Source: Heliopora coerulea (Eukaryota; Cnidaria; Anthozoa; Scleralcyonacea; Helioporidae). Taken from it: a stretch of DNA of 64,000 nt. The notes beneath the pieces are model-generated. The model was not told the DNA's origin and made no database searches. It was given only the letters and a program-made list of their open reading frames with translations. Shown piece by piece: positions 53,910 through 64,000 of this stretch. A program made the position numbers and the translations under genes. Position 1 is the first letter of the stretch. Each line of letters begins with the position of its first letter. The stretch lies in assembly GCA_030142905.1 (NCBI GenBank), contig JASJOG010000181.1, forward strand, positions 558,001-622,000, written 5' to 3'.

Positions 53910-54039
53910 AATACCAAGGTTTGATCATCCAAAGATTCTTGCTCAGGATCTATATTTCATAAGAAAAGTATTCAGAAAAGAACAATTCTTCATCGTGATC
54001 CTTAATTCTCATGTGTGGACTGAAGTTAGAGGATCTTGA
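53910..54039 (+). other. Possible host exon fragment
   Basis: A polypyrimidine tract and AG (tttgttttatttttcag, ending about 53902) precede an open segment YDGIPRFDHPKILAQDLYFI that lacks repeat character. It ends at TGA 54037-54039. A 5' splice site inside (gaag|ttag) is poor. Nothing further supports a gene. Confidence 0.2.
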
Positions 54040-54780
54040 ATGCGATCACTGCAGCAACGAACAAACCACTCAAACATGCAACATAATTTCGTGGAAAAAT
54101 TAATTTTGAAAGATTATAAGCTTTGAATTAGTATGAGAGTTCAAACAGTGAACCTAATCACTTCATAGGAGGCCTGAATTGTTGAGCATTAGTTAAATAA
54201 TATATTCAACGTTCAATCGCCAAAATTCGGCCCTCTGGAAGTGCCGATAGGAGCATTTTCCCCTTTGTCTCCTCCCCTCCTTAGTTACGCCAGTGGTTAG
54301 CAGTGACAGTGTAAGTATTAATTAAACAAACACTGTAACTAAAAGCTATTGCCTTCAATGCCTTGTAGCAGAAGTATTAATTTTCGAAGAAAAGAAACAA
54401 ACAGGCACAAAAAAACAAACAAAAATGCGAAGTGAGTGACCGCGAGGGACCTTGCCATATTTGGTGGTAGTTGTAACGAAGAAATTAAAATAAAAGAATA
54501 ACGTGAAAGTAATTGCACGATTAGACAATAAATACCTGCTAATATCTTTAAAGCCTCTGGACCCAGTTGTATTCTCGAAATCACCAATTACTGACAAAAT
54601 AATCATCTAAAGTTCATAAATAATGACAGGCATACAAAAGTTCGCCCTTTGAGGATCCAGTTACACGATACGATTGCTTGTTCTGGGATATGTAATGTTG
54701 TACCAAAGGTACAATTCCTGCTTTGGATTGGCTCATTGAAGTAGGAGTACGTCCGGACGACTACAGTGAGTAATATATGG
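54040..54780. other. No gene seen; old repeat related to 28.4 kb
   Basis: 54390-54605 shares scattered blocks with 28380-28620. No coding signal. Confidence 0.35.
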
Positions 54781-54784
54781 TTAA

Positions 54785-54820
54785 TGATGATATAATATAT
54801 AAAGGGACATGCCCCGAAAC
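54785..54820 (+). other. Degenerate Penelope-type tail hairpin
   Basis: GGGACATGCCCC followed by GAAACGTAC, like the Penelope tail at 41672-41706. Confidence 0.35.
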
Positions 54821-54927
54821 GTACAAAAAATGTCAGATAAGAAATGACATAGAATTTATATTAGATGATTTGTATTAGTTTTAAGTTCTTGGTGTTGGCT
54901 GGGTTTTTTGACGTATATATATGTAAT

Positions 54928-55026
54928 ATTTAAAAACCGAGCAGGAGTGCCTTATCGGGATTTAAAACACGAGGCGATAGCCGAGTGTTTTAGACCCGAT
55001 AAAGCACAAACTGCGAGTTTTTAAAT
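54928..55026. repeat. Nested foldback hairpin
   Basis: atttaaaaaccgagcaggagtg and ccttatcggg at left mirror cccgataaagcac and gcgagtttttaaat at right; an inner hairpin (aaaacacgaggc ... gccgagtgtttt) fills the loop. Compact MITE-like structure. Confidence 0.75.
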
Positions 55027-56585
55027 GTCTTCTAAAATGAACCTCCTAATACGCTAATTCACGAAGAAAATTTGGAAATTTATCTTCCGTAAGCCGAAAA
55101 AATTGAACTTCTTCTTTACATGTAAAGGCACATGTGTCTTTATCACATATATAGATCCGATACGCTTATGATTTTCTTTTGTCTTCCTCATGAATTTTTA
55201 ATGAATTATATATATATATATAATCATATAATAATGATGAGTTCATATGCGGTTAATCCGAAAAATCGTGTACGACAATCGTATCATGTAAATGGGCCTT
55301 AACACGAGTGATGTGCGAAACCCCTTCAGCAAAGGTCGTTGACTCACACATCTATCCGGCACATGACAGGTATACCTATCCCTGGTGATATTTCTCTGAA
55401 CGGAGAAAATTCCAAGGGATTTCAATATCAGCAAAAACCAGAGTATGGAGAGGTTTACTTGGCAGGAAATGCTTGAAAACCATTCTTATAATTAAATTCA
55501 TTTTAATTTTACACCTTGTCTTCATTGCAATCCTTTTCGTTCATTGCATGCCAAATTTTTCTGGCTATCTCATTGCATTGCTCCATGGAATTGAGTTAAA
55601 AGGAGGCTTTTTTTTTTTTGTCTTCAGTTGCTCACTATGACCAGTTTTGTAGCTACGATTTATCTAGGGTGGGGATGTGGATGAGTGCCAAACGGCTGAG
55701 ATCATAGGGAGGTTCAGTTGCATAATCTTCCAGGAAATTTTGAAGTGTGTGGTCTTATTGATTACCATTTTTAAACTACACAACTATTGAATTAGTACGC
55801 AAGCACTATTGTTATGTTTTTGAGTAATCAACTTTTTTTTTCAATCGTCCGACCCCCAAAGGGTGACCTCATTGGAGGATATCAACCAACCCGTCGCATT
55901 CCTATTCCCTAAGGGGCATGATGGGTATGTCCGACCTTGTTGTACAAATCTGTGTGTATGTATTCAAGTAGCAGTCCTATTCGGACAGCATTTGGGTAAA
56001 CCTCTTTTACATTGGTATTTGAAATGTACTTTGACCTTCTGAAAATATTGGTTACCGTTTATTATTTGTCTTCGTGATTGCTTATTCTTTACTTCCGATC
56101 CATCATCGCTCCTAAACAAAAATAAAAATTTAAAAATAAAAATTAACAAACAAACAAACAAATAAACAAACAAACAAATGAATGTTTTAATAAATAAAAA
56201 TAAAAATTTAATAAATAGAGTACATCAAAAACTTTTTTGAAACTGTCAAGTTATGGATGAAATTCAACAAGCCCATGCCTTATTTATGAATTATTGTGTT
56301 TTATTTTTCTTAAAATGAACAGACATTGTTTGGCTGTGTACTTACAGTTTAGCTAGTCATGCAAATCTAACCGTCTTTGTCTACGAACGATTAAGAACAA
56401 AGAAGTACTAAAACTGATATTTTAGAAATGGCCAAGTGAAACAAATCGAGAAAATACAATTCGAGTTTGTAATTTTACATTTAAAAACTTTACAGATACT
56501 TTCAAAAGTGCTTATTGAGCCGATAGTTCTATATTAACTCTAATTTCAAGCGTTATTTAAACACACAAACGTTCAGATGCAATAA
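55027..56585. other. No gene seen; tetranucleotide tract
   Basis: (CAAA)n/(TAAA)n-rich tract at 56105-56215; otherwise undistinguished AT-rich sequence. Confidence 0.4.
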
Positions 56586-56589
56586 ATGA

Positions 56590-56735
56590 CCAGATTTATT
56601 TAAATGTTGTTCTTCTATGCCCTACTTCGGTAGAACCGTTGGATGTTTCGCTTCTTGATCGATACTTGCGCTTCTGATTCTCCCACCAACCTTAATTATT
56701 CCTCTTTCATCCAACTTTACAACTTAATTCTTGAC
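56590..56735 (-). pseudogene. BEL/Pao integrase N-terminal fragment
   Basis: LDERGIIKVGGRIRSASIDQ and AKHPTVLPK match the segment before the HHCC zinc-binding domain of BEL/Pao integrases. A stop follows directly. Confidence 0.6.
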
Positions 56736-57123
56736 GTTCTTCATTTCCTCAACTTTGACAAAGTGGAACTTCTTATCGAATAAGTCAGCTTCTTGGGAAT
56801 TGACGATAACGACAGGAAACAGCTAGAGCTTTTTTGGCTTGATCCTAGGCTCCCAGCTCTAAAAATATTCCAATGTTGGACACTCGGGTTTTCCTTGATT
56901 TTTATTGCGAGCGCAGGCATTCTCCTTACTTCATTGTGATTTGGCAAAGGTTCGATGACGTCGCTTGGGCGACCAAATTCGCTGCAATGTCTATGACCCT
57001 CCTGAAGAAATGCCTGCCATATAATCCATCTGGAGTTCTTCGTAATTTAGCAAGTCACGAAAGGTGTCGTTTGACGGGTTGTTTGGTCGCGATTTGGGTT
57101 CAATGACTAGTATGATCCTTAAC

Positions 57124-57497
57124 CAGGGATGGCGCCAGAGGGGGGGGGGGGCAAAAGGGGCTACAGCCCCTGCGTCGGGGAACCTTAGCCCCCCTGTTGG
57201 GGAAAAATTAACAATCCGTCGGGGGATTTTCACTGATCAACTCATTTATACAATGTACAAACTATCAGTTGTTGTTATTGATTTAGCCAAGCAAGATAAT
57301 GGACTCTTCTCTTCACGTGAAATCTAAAAGTAAATTGTTTCTTGTCAGTTGTTTTGATTCCTCTTGCGAAAAATAACGTGATGTTTTCGACCTTCAAATA
57401 ACGAAGTAATAAAGGAGGCGTGGTCATGGTCCCTAAGGTTTAGCCTCCTGTCGAGGACCTTAGTCCCTGCGTCGGGGAATTCCTGGCGCCACCACTG
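57124..57497. mobile_element. hAT-type MITE with exact 8-bp target duplication
   Basis: 374 bp with ends CAGGGATGGCGCCAGAGG and, on the opposite strand, CAGTGGTGGCGCCAGGAA. TCCTTAAC occurs at 57116-57123 and 57498-57505. It carries a G-run and CAGCCCCTGCGTCGGGG-type inner repeats. Confidence 0.9.
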
Positions 57498-57804
57498 TCC
57501 TTAACATGCTCTACACGATCGGGACAAACGAGTGGAAGTAATGTGCATCGTTTTTGATAACCCGATCATGACTGCTTCAGTAACATCCTGAGATCTCGAG
57601 TTCTCCAGGGCATCCAAAAATTGTTCGAAATAGCGAGAGTTTGACATAGTGAGGATGGCACCAAATTTCAGGTTCTGATAAGATCAGTTACCTGAGAGCG
57701 CTTTTGATACAATTTATTGATTAATACCTAATTGGTTCATATAACATACTAGACACAGTACACGTGTAATGAAACGGAGTGTATTTGCTTATGTAACGAA
57801 ATTG

Positions 57805-57932
57805 GAGCTAATGACCTACTTAGTTCAGTGTAATTGTAATATATTTAGTCGAAGAATTATCGAGTAAGCTGTTAACCTTGGGGATAGAGAGAGTGCGCAC
57901 GTTCCATTATGGGCCAAGAAAAATTCATAATT
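57805..57932. repeat. Direct repeat with 59045-59172
   Basis: About 125 bp (tagttcagtgtaattgtaat ... gctgttaaccttgggg ... aaattcata) repeated 1.24 kb apart in the same orientation. Both copies appear to carry the same BEL/Pao RNase H segment, so a tandem duplication within the remnant is likely. Confidence 0.7.
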
Positions 57933-59044
57933 ACTCGGGCTATCTGCTGTAGCACGGGTCTATCGGCTCCATTATTTTTTTCGTGTCGCGATATTACAGT
58001 TCTTGCGAAATATTTCCCGTCCGGCCGTGCAAAGATGTGAAACGTTTCGAAGGGAAGATCTTGCGATTCCTTGGTTTTTATCGAGATGTTGGTAGAATTT
58101 TTCAAGTGACTTCCATAGATATAGTTTCTGATGTTAACTATGCACTTATTGCGTAGGTATTCATAAGCTCATCGATGAAGAGATTCACACAAAGTTTGAA
58201 AGCGATTTTAGTCAGGTTGTCCGACGATCATCTTACCCCATGCCAGTGTTGTTTACGAATGACTCTACTGTGGTGGTTTGATCTAAATGTTTCCTGGAGA
58301 AGATTGTTGATTGACAAATGTGTAATATATACATTAAGTTAAACGAAAGATTGATAACAATCAATGGTAGCGGATTATATTTATGTGAAGTTAGCGGACT
58401 GATAATCGCAACGTCGTACCCTTTTCAACTCCGCATGCTTGTTGCGGAAGCTCTTCGATTCTCACTCAGTAACCTGTAGATCGATGAAAACATCATCATT
58501 TGTCCTTCGTCGAAACAATCGGAGTATTCGTTAAGAAAATGGCAACGGATGACGGCCGAATAACCTTAACTCTTTCACGACTAAGGTTGTTAGATTCCGT
58601 CTGAATAATTGACCTTAGGACCTTGGTTGTTTGGTACACATCACTACTTATTCATTCGGCATGTTCCTAAAGTACAGCACTGCTCAACGGTTTCGTCCAA
58701 TACGTAGCAGCTCATGGTTTTGTGGTCAAACTGTTGTTACCTGGGAAAGAATTGAGGCGAAAAGTCTCACGCGTATGTTCACTTCTACTGCATGGGGTTT
58801 TTTGTGGACGTCACATTGATCAGTGTTACCATATTTCCTTAAGTAGCGAACGAACGCAAATAGTAAATGAGGTGAAATAAGCGGAGAACTAAAGACACAA
58901 GCCTCCGTCAAATTAATTTCATTTTCAGAAAGTTACTTGTACTTTCGAAATATTCTGACAGGAGGTACAATCCTTCCTGTGGCGGAATGGAGGCATTGAC
59001 AGGCCCTCACAGGGAACATTTAGTACAGATCTGAGGGAGTGCAT

Positions 59045-59172
59045 CTCACTAATGATCTACATAGTTCAGTGTAATTGTAATATACTTAGTCGAAAAATTA
59101 TCGGGAAAGCTGTTAACCTTGGGAATAGAGAGGGCGCGCAAGTTCAATACCGACCAAGAGAAATTCATAATT
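59045..59172. repeat. Second copy of the 125-bp direct repeat
   Basis: Partner of 57805-57932, adjoining the RNase H end of the BEL/Pao RT fragment. Confidence 0.7.
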
Positions 59173-59810
59173 TATGCTGATTCATATTTTTGCTGTATCT
59201 GTACCAATCATCTCCTTGACGTTGCTGTACTCGAGTTTGTTTTGGAATGTAGTAAGTATTAGTTGCATCAGAAAAGTAGTGTAATTCCGCTGCCATCTCC
59301 AAAAATTCTCTGGCTGAAGCATGTGTCTTTACATCCTTTCGATGAAATGGATGTCGGTTCTCCATTTTTCCCATCTTATCCTTAATTGCTTCAGCAGAGA
59401 ATCATTCCATTCGGTATTTTTCTTACATAACTCTTGAAGAATTCTTTTTCCAGTCAGTAGAACGGGAGTGACGCATAGCAGTGTATCGTATATGAAACTT
59501 TGTGGGAATGACACCACATCTTGTTAGAGGCCTGTACTTTAATGTGATTTAAAACTGAAACGTTCTTGGCACACCATTGTACGACAAGTACTGACTTGAA
59601 CGGAAAAATGTTGTAGTCAAGGTTCAACTCTTTAATTTTTGTGGCATGGTTTTCAACAGGAATTGACCAAATGACGTCTTTCCAAAATCTGCCGCCGTTT
59701 TCTTCAAAGCCAGGTTTGAGCATTATGCACATGACGTAGCACTTAACTAGTGGACTTCCATGTCGTAATTGAGTGTAAGCAAGTGTCTCTTTGATCATCC
59801 AATACTGCAT
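59165..59810 (-). pseudogene. BEL/Pao reverse transcriptase C-terminal part
   Basis: Two frames. The first has IPVENHATKIKELNLDYNIF and VLVVQWCAKN. The second has SFIYDTLLCVTPVLLTGKRI, LQELCKKNTEW, LRIRWEKWRTDIHFI and HASAREFLEMAAELHYFSDA, the end of the thumb and start of RNase H typical of BEL/Pao. Indels separate the parts (near 59500 and 59330). Confidence 0.75.
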
Positions 59811-59924
59811 GTCATAATTTTGTTTCTTGGGTTACCCTGATGGCGTATTCATACGGGTAGAATTAAAGAATTTGTCTTCGTATCTAAGTAATCCCAGTTG
59901 TAGCAGGCCTTGGCATTTTTTCCT

Positions 59925-60398
59925 TTAAACTTTTTCTCCTTTAAACTCCATTGACCTTTGGCGGTGACTAGGACTCGAAATGAAGAACAGTGGCATAAAG
60001 TTTCTTGCGGATTTGCACCTCAGGTCTTCTCTGCATTGCCTAACCATGTGTCCTTGTTGTAGACATGCAAAGCAAAGTCCCTTGGTTTTAATGAGCTTCT
60101 TCCCTTCTTCTGCAGACGTCTTCAAGAATTCACTGCAGGCTTCAAACTTACGTGGTTAATGACAAACAGCACATGTATTCTGTCCGGAAGGGTCATTATG
60201 GTTTTGACTGGATTGTGATCCAGCAACAAAAAATGTTCGACGATTTTGTTTTTTCCTCAATTTCTTCTCTTCTCTTGGACGTTGAGACTTCGTGGAAGCT
60301 AGAAGACGGGGTGACTGGAATCTGTTGACCCTTCCTATATATCTATATATATTCACCTTCCTGACCTCACCATTTAAAGCAAGAATTTGAAATCCCAA
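59925..60398 (-). pseudogene. BEL/Pao gag zinc-finger region
   Basis: A Cys pair (CAVCH) is followed by a stop and KFEACSEFLK, then the knuckle GLCFACLQQGHMVRQC and DLRCK, as in BEL/Pao Gag. Basic N-terminal stretch (KKLRKKQNRRTFF). A frameshift follows the knuckle. Confidence 0.7.
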
Positions 60399-60400
60399 TG

Positions 60401-60900
60401 TTGTTTAATGTAATGTCCAGCAGGGGTGAATCTACACCAGTTCAACCAGGTTCTGGAACTTAATCAAATTTTTTTGACGAAACGGAGTTTTATTCTCCTC
60501 TCCTAGTTTCGTTATTATACTCTATTTGGTAACCTTCGGCTTCGTTGCACGACTCTGGTCAAAACATAAAACAGCCTCTCGACGTAATAATGCTTTTCGT
60601 TTGGTGGTACGGGTGTTCCACGTGCAAAACGTAGTTGCGAACGTGTCCATCAGTCGTCTTTCAGCGGAAACCAGACTGAGTGGAAAGTGGCCAGTATAAC
60701 GTAAAACCTAGTCAAACGTGCGTAGAACCTGGTCACAACAACAAATCACTCATCAGAACCTCGGCAGAAGTAGTTTCTATTAGCAGAGACTCTGCGCTAC
60801 TTACTTGAGCCTGGTCAAAGTCGCCTGCCATTGGTTAACCTTCGTAAATTGAATTTGCAGAGCCTAGTAATAACCTGGTCAGAAGGCTATAACCCCCTCG
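60401..60900. other. No gene seen
   Basis: Unremarkable sequence between the BEL/Pao and hAT remnants. Confidence 0.4.
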
Positions 60901-60959
60901 ACTACCAACTGTCTCTTTTCCAAAGAGTTTATTTGCCATTTGAAAGCACGTTAATTTAC

Positions 60960-61861
60960 TTTGCACCGAATGCTGAGAAGTTCGAATTTATTCAAAATGT
61001 GTGGAAGCCGGTGGATGTCGGATATCGTTTCCCCTGGACGATCGAAAGATTTGGTAAGAAAAAGAAAGTTCAGGCAAGAATTGCTGCATAGATTTTCATA
61101 GTTAGTGTACTCTAAGTACCTTGATGACCGTTTTGTCTGGCTTGAGATTGCTTTGGAATGAAGTGCGGGAAAAATTTCAAGCTCTACAAGTTCATGAAAT
61201 CTCCGCTTACGATACGAACGACTACGCTTGACAAATTCCAGAGTCGTTCACAGAGAAAATGTGAAACTCATAAGCATTCTGTCATAGCTATGGCTAATTT
61301 CATGAGCAATATGAGAGGGTGTATTGATCACTAACTGGACCAGTTAACGCAAGCTGAGCTACGTAGATAAGAATCTCGAAATTATGAAGTCTTGATCTTC
61401 AAGATAGTTATTCTGTGCGAACAAAATCAATTTTCTCTAAGAGGTTGGAGAGACGACGAGGTAAATAACCCGAACCTTCAAGGTAACTTTCAAGTGTTAT
61501 TAGCGTTTAGAAATGACAGAGGTCACCAAGGTCTACAAGAACATTTTGAAAATACGCCAAGAAATGAGCTGTACGTTTCCAAGACAACCCAAACGACATG
61601 ATTACCACAGTTAGAAAATATATTTTGTCAAATATGTCGGCAGAAATTCGACCCTGCAAGTATTTCTCTTTAATGGCAGACCAAGCTGTCGACATTTCCA
61701 ATAAAAACTTGTCATGGACTATTAGATTTGTTGATGTGGCTAAAAATATCCGTCAAGAACTTGTAGGTTGCCACCCCTGTGAAGAAGGAACAAATGGAGA
61801 AGCCATGGGCCGAGAATGGAAAAGACGCTTAGAAATTCATAATTTTTGCATCAGAAGTTAG
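60960..61861 (+). pseudogene. hAT-superfamily transposase remnant (DUF4371 / ZMYM1-like)
   Basis: VDVGYRFPWTIERFGKKKK, then broken frames with FKLYKFMKSP, ETHKHSVIAMANFMSNM and ILCEQNQFSLRGWRDDE. Then NFQVLLAFRNDRGHQGLQEH, FENTPRNELYVSKTTQ, ILSNMSAEIR, KYFSLMADQAVDISNKN and IRFVDVAKNIRQELVG. This is the order seen in DUF4371 hAT-derived proteins; MADQAVD corresponds to the block usually written xADExxD, with Gln in place of Glu. C-terminal dimerisation region not found. Confidence 0.75.
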
Positions 61862-64000
61862 TGAATGTTTTGTAGATTAAACTTTGGACGTATGTCAAAT
61901 CGGAACCTTGAACATCATCTCGTAAATCCAGTAAACGTGTTGGGTATATCGCTGAAAGGTCGTAGTTTTGTGTTAACTGATCGGAAGTAAATGTGAGGTA
62001 AAAGATCTTTCGTATTTTGTGCTGTTTTTCGCTGATATTCATTCTAAGCTACGATCTACCAAAAATACTGGCATAACTTTCTAGTTACAGTTACAATTAA
62101 GTCTATTTCCAGCCAGACAACACCGAATTTCGGACTTTACTTAAAAAGCGTTTTCTAGTAAAGGTGGCCGCTGATCCTCATCCTTGGTAGTTTTAAGAAA
62201 TTTTCTCACTCAAAACCATGTATAAGGACTCCAAATATCGACATTATTTTAACTTGATTGTTTCTGAGTAAAAAATAGCTTGTCTTACGTGCGAAAAAAA
62301 GGCAGAATAGACCATATCAAAAGTATTAAGTGTTATTGTCATTTATGTTTTGGTTTACGAATACTTACCAATTCAAAAATTTGGTGGCAACAGTTTCCAG
62401 TATAAAATTGATAAGTCATTCTCATTATGTAGTTTACAAGAAACAAATTCAATACAAACAGCTCGTTAAATGGCACGAGGGAGGTCAATTTTTATCATAA
62501 ATATAATGAATACAATACATGAAATAATGAAATACATCATTTTACACTACGCACAGTCTTCACAAATACAGCAACTGTCTCAATGACGGCAACAGACAAA
62601 TTTGCTTGTATTTTAATCCTTTAATGCTTGAAATTTTTTCTTTTATTCTGTCCTCTCATTGCTTTTGCTTGCCTTTTGATGGTGTCGAATATATTGGGCA
62701 CTGAAAAGGTAAAACCTCTGGTCTTATACATTTTTCAGAAAATGTCTCATATTCTACCCTATAGTAAACACTCTCTTCAGGAAAGTCTTTGTGTGGTTTG
62801 GAAAGAGAGTGAACTGCATGTTACAACTATGATGGTGTCTTGGCTCCAGTAATCACATGTCTCTTGCTTATCCCTTCAAATGAAGTAGATAATCATGTTG
62901 TTACTTTAGGCAAGAAGCCTTATGAAGTCTATCAGCTGTATGATTTTCCACTCCTTCCAGTCGCTTCATATTTTTTTCCTCTTTACAATCAACCAAGTAT
63001 TTCATTTTCCTGCACATTATGCTGACTTGTGAGAACACCAATGGACACCTCTGACCAACTCATTCTTTATTTTGAAAGGAGGTCTCTTTCTCAACCTCAA
63101 CTCCAGTAGTAGGTACATTAGTTGTACTGCATGATTACAGAATAAAATGTCAGACACGGACAAAGAAAGCTTTAACCCACGTAAACAGGTAGCCCCATGT
63201 CCGGATACCTCATTCAGTGAGCATTCCTCCTGAATGGACAATTTTATGAACCATACTACAGAGTTCCTCTCCTGATCATAATATTTGAGGCACAGTGATT
63301 ATTTCAGATGATGACTAGTCATCATTAGAGTGAAAAAATTAATCTTGTTGGGCAAATCTGAGTGATTTGAACAGACTTTAAGTTATCCACTGGATGAGCT
63401 ATCTAAAACGCAAACACCTGACCTTAGATGACAGATTCCCAGAAATGTGACACGGTTGCAGTGGCAAAATCTAGTTATGGATGCAGTAATACAGCAAGCA
63501 TGATCTATAGAATTCTTCCAACATATATTTGCAGATAGTTCAAGATTTTATCCAACAGTAATTGCGGGAACCACTGAATCGATCTGCTATCGATTTTTGG
63601 TTTTACCGTTGTTGTGTATTTTATCCAACAGTAGTCCATCTCTAAATTCAGCTGTTTTACATCATTGCACATCAAGAAAATGAGAAACAATCTTTCTCTA
63701 TACTCATCAAAACCACCATTCAACAAGGTGGGTTTTTAATAACCCATGGCAAGCAGCTAATGGGTGACAAGTAAAAGTACTTATTAAGACTAAGGAAAAT
63801 ATCCAGACAGAGGCGGACATACTAGAGATGAATACAAATGTCCGTTGCTGGGCTTGTCCAAGGATTTCAGTTTCTCAGATCATATCAGATATCTTTGATA
63901 AACATGGCTTGCACGAAATTGTACCTGTTCTATGTCCATGAAGTCTACGAGCACCTTATTTGGTTTCTTCTTCTGCATCGACTTGCCCATTGTCTTCATG
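61862..64000. other. No gene recognised
   Basis: Short ORFs only (for example 62628-62852 and 62840-63025, overlapping and partly hydrophobic), with no domain I can name. A minus-strand reading at the extreme edge (MKTMGKSMQKKKPNKVLVDF) could be the edge of something outside. Confidence 0.35.

Larger units (their letters stand above)
56590..60400 (-). mobile_element. Scattered BEL/Pao retrotransposon remnant
   Basis: Minus-strand fragments in the correct order: gag zinc fingers (60398-59925), RT palm-thumb (59810-59330), RNase H start (about 59300-59050) and integrase zinc-binding region (56730-56590). Much of the protease and RT is deleted, and a hAT-type MITE has inserted. No LTRs recognised. 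Confidence 0.7.

Overview
This window looks like repeat-dominated, AT-rich DNA from an animal genome. I infer a marine invertebrate, most likely a cnidarian, because Polinton/Maverick, Penelope, CR1/L2-like, Gypsy, BEL/Pao, Crypton-type, pogo, mariner and hAT elements lie side by side with a tRNA-derived short repeat. No host gene is recognised with confidence. One short stretch near 53.9 kb could be a host exon. Almost every coding region belongs to a mobile element, and most carry stops or frameshifts.

Layout. 1-1.49 kb: minus-strand Gypsy-like gag-protease with its primer site and LTR. 2.15-21.86 kb: a degenerate Polinton (endogenous adintovirus-like element) with 216-bp terminal inverted repeats and an imperfect 6-bp target duplication. 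Its left half reads leftward (chromodomain integrase, penton-like protein, several virion-type proteins, major capsid protein, packaging ATPase). Its right half reads rightward (small membrane and zinc proteins, a BRO-N/nuclease/zinc-finger fusion, protein-primed DNA polymerase B). The two halves diverge from a 26-bp AT dyad at 9.73 kb, and nearly every gene of the element has a similar TATATA dyad just before its start. A mariner transposon splits the integrase and a CR1/L2-like LINE splits the first rightward gene. 22-34.9 kb: foldback elements, a hammerhead-like motif, one Crypton-type recombinase fragment and about 4 kb of degenerate TTTCAT-type pyrimidine repeats.

35.4-39.4 kb is a large inverted repeat. 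Its arms carry near-identical Crypton-type (DUF3504) recombinase fragments around a 438-bp loop, and the loop is a second copy of the sequence just left of the repeat. One arm has a 284-bp foldback insertion that is absent from the other. 39.4-41.7 kb is a Penelope-like element whose ORF is interrupted by an insertion containing a perfect 104-bp palindrome. 41.75-43.83 kb is a complete pogo/Tigger-like element. 43.9-64 kb holds hAT-type short elements, a tRNA-like sequence between perfect inverted repeats, the 3' end of an R2/NeSL-type LINE, a scattered BEL/Pao copy and a DUF4371 hAT transposase remnant.

Limits: family assignments come from reading motifs by eye. No alignment, database search or folding program was run. 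Boundaries of decayed elements are approximate.
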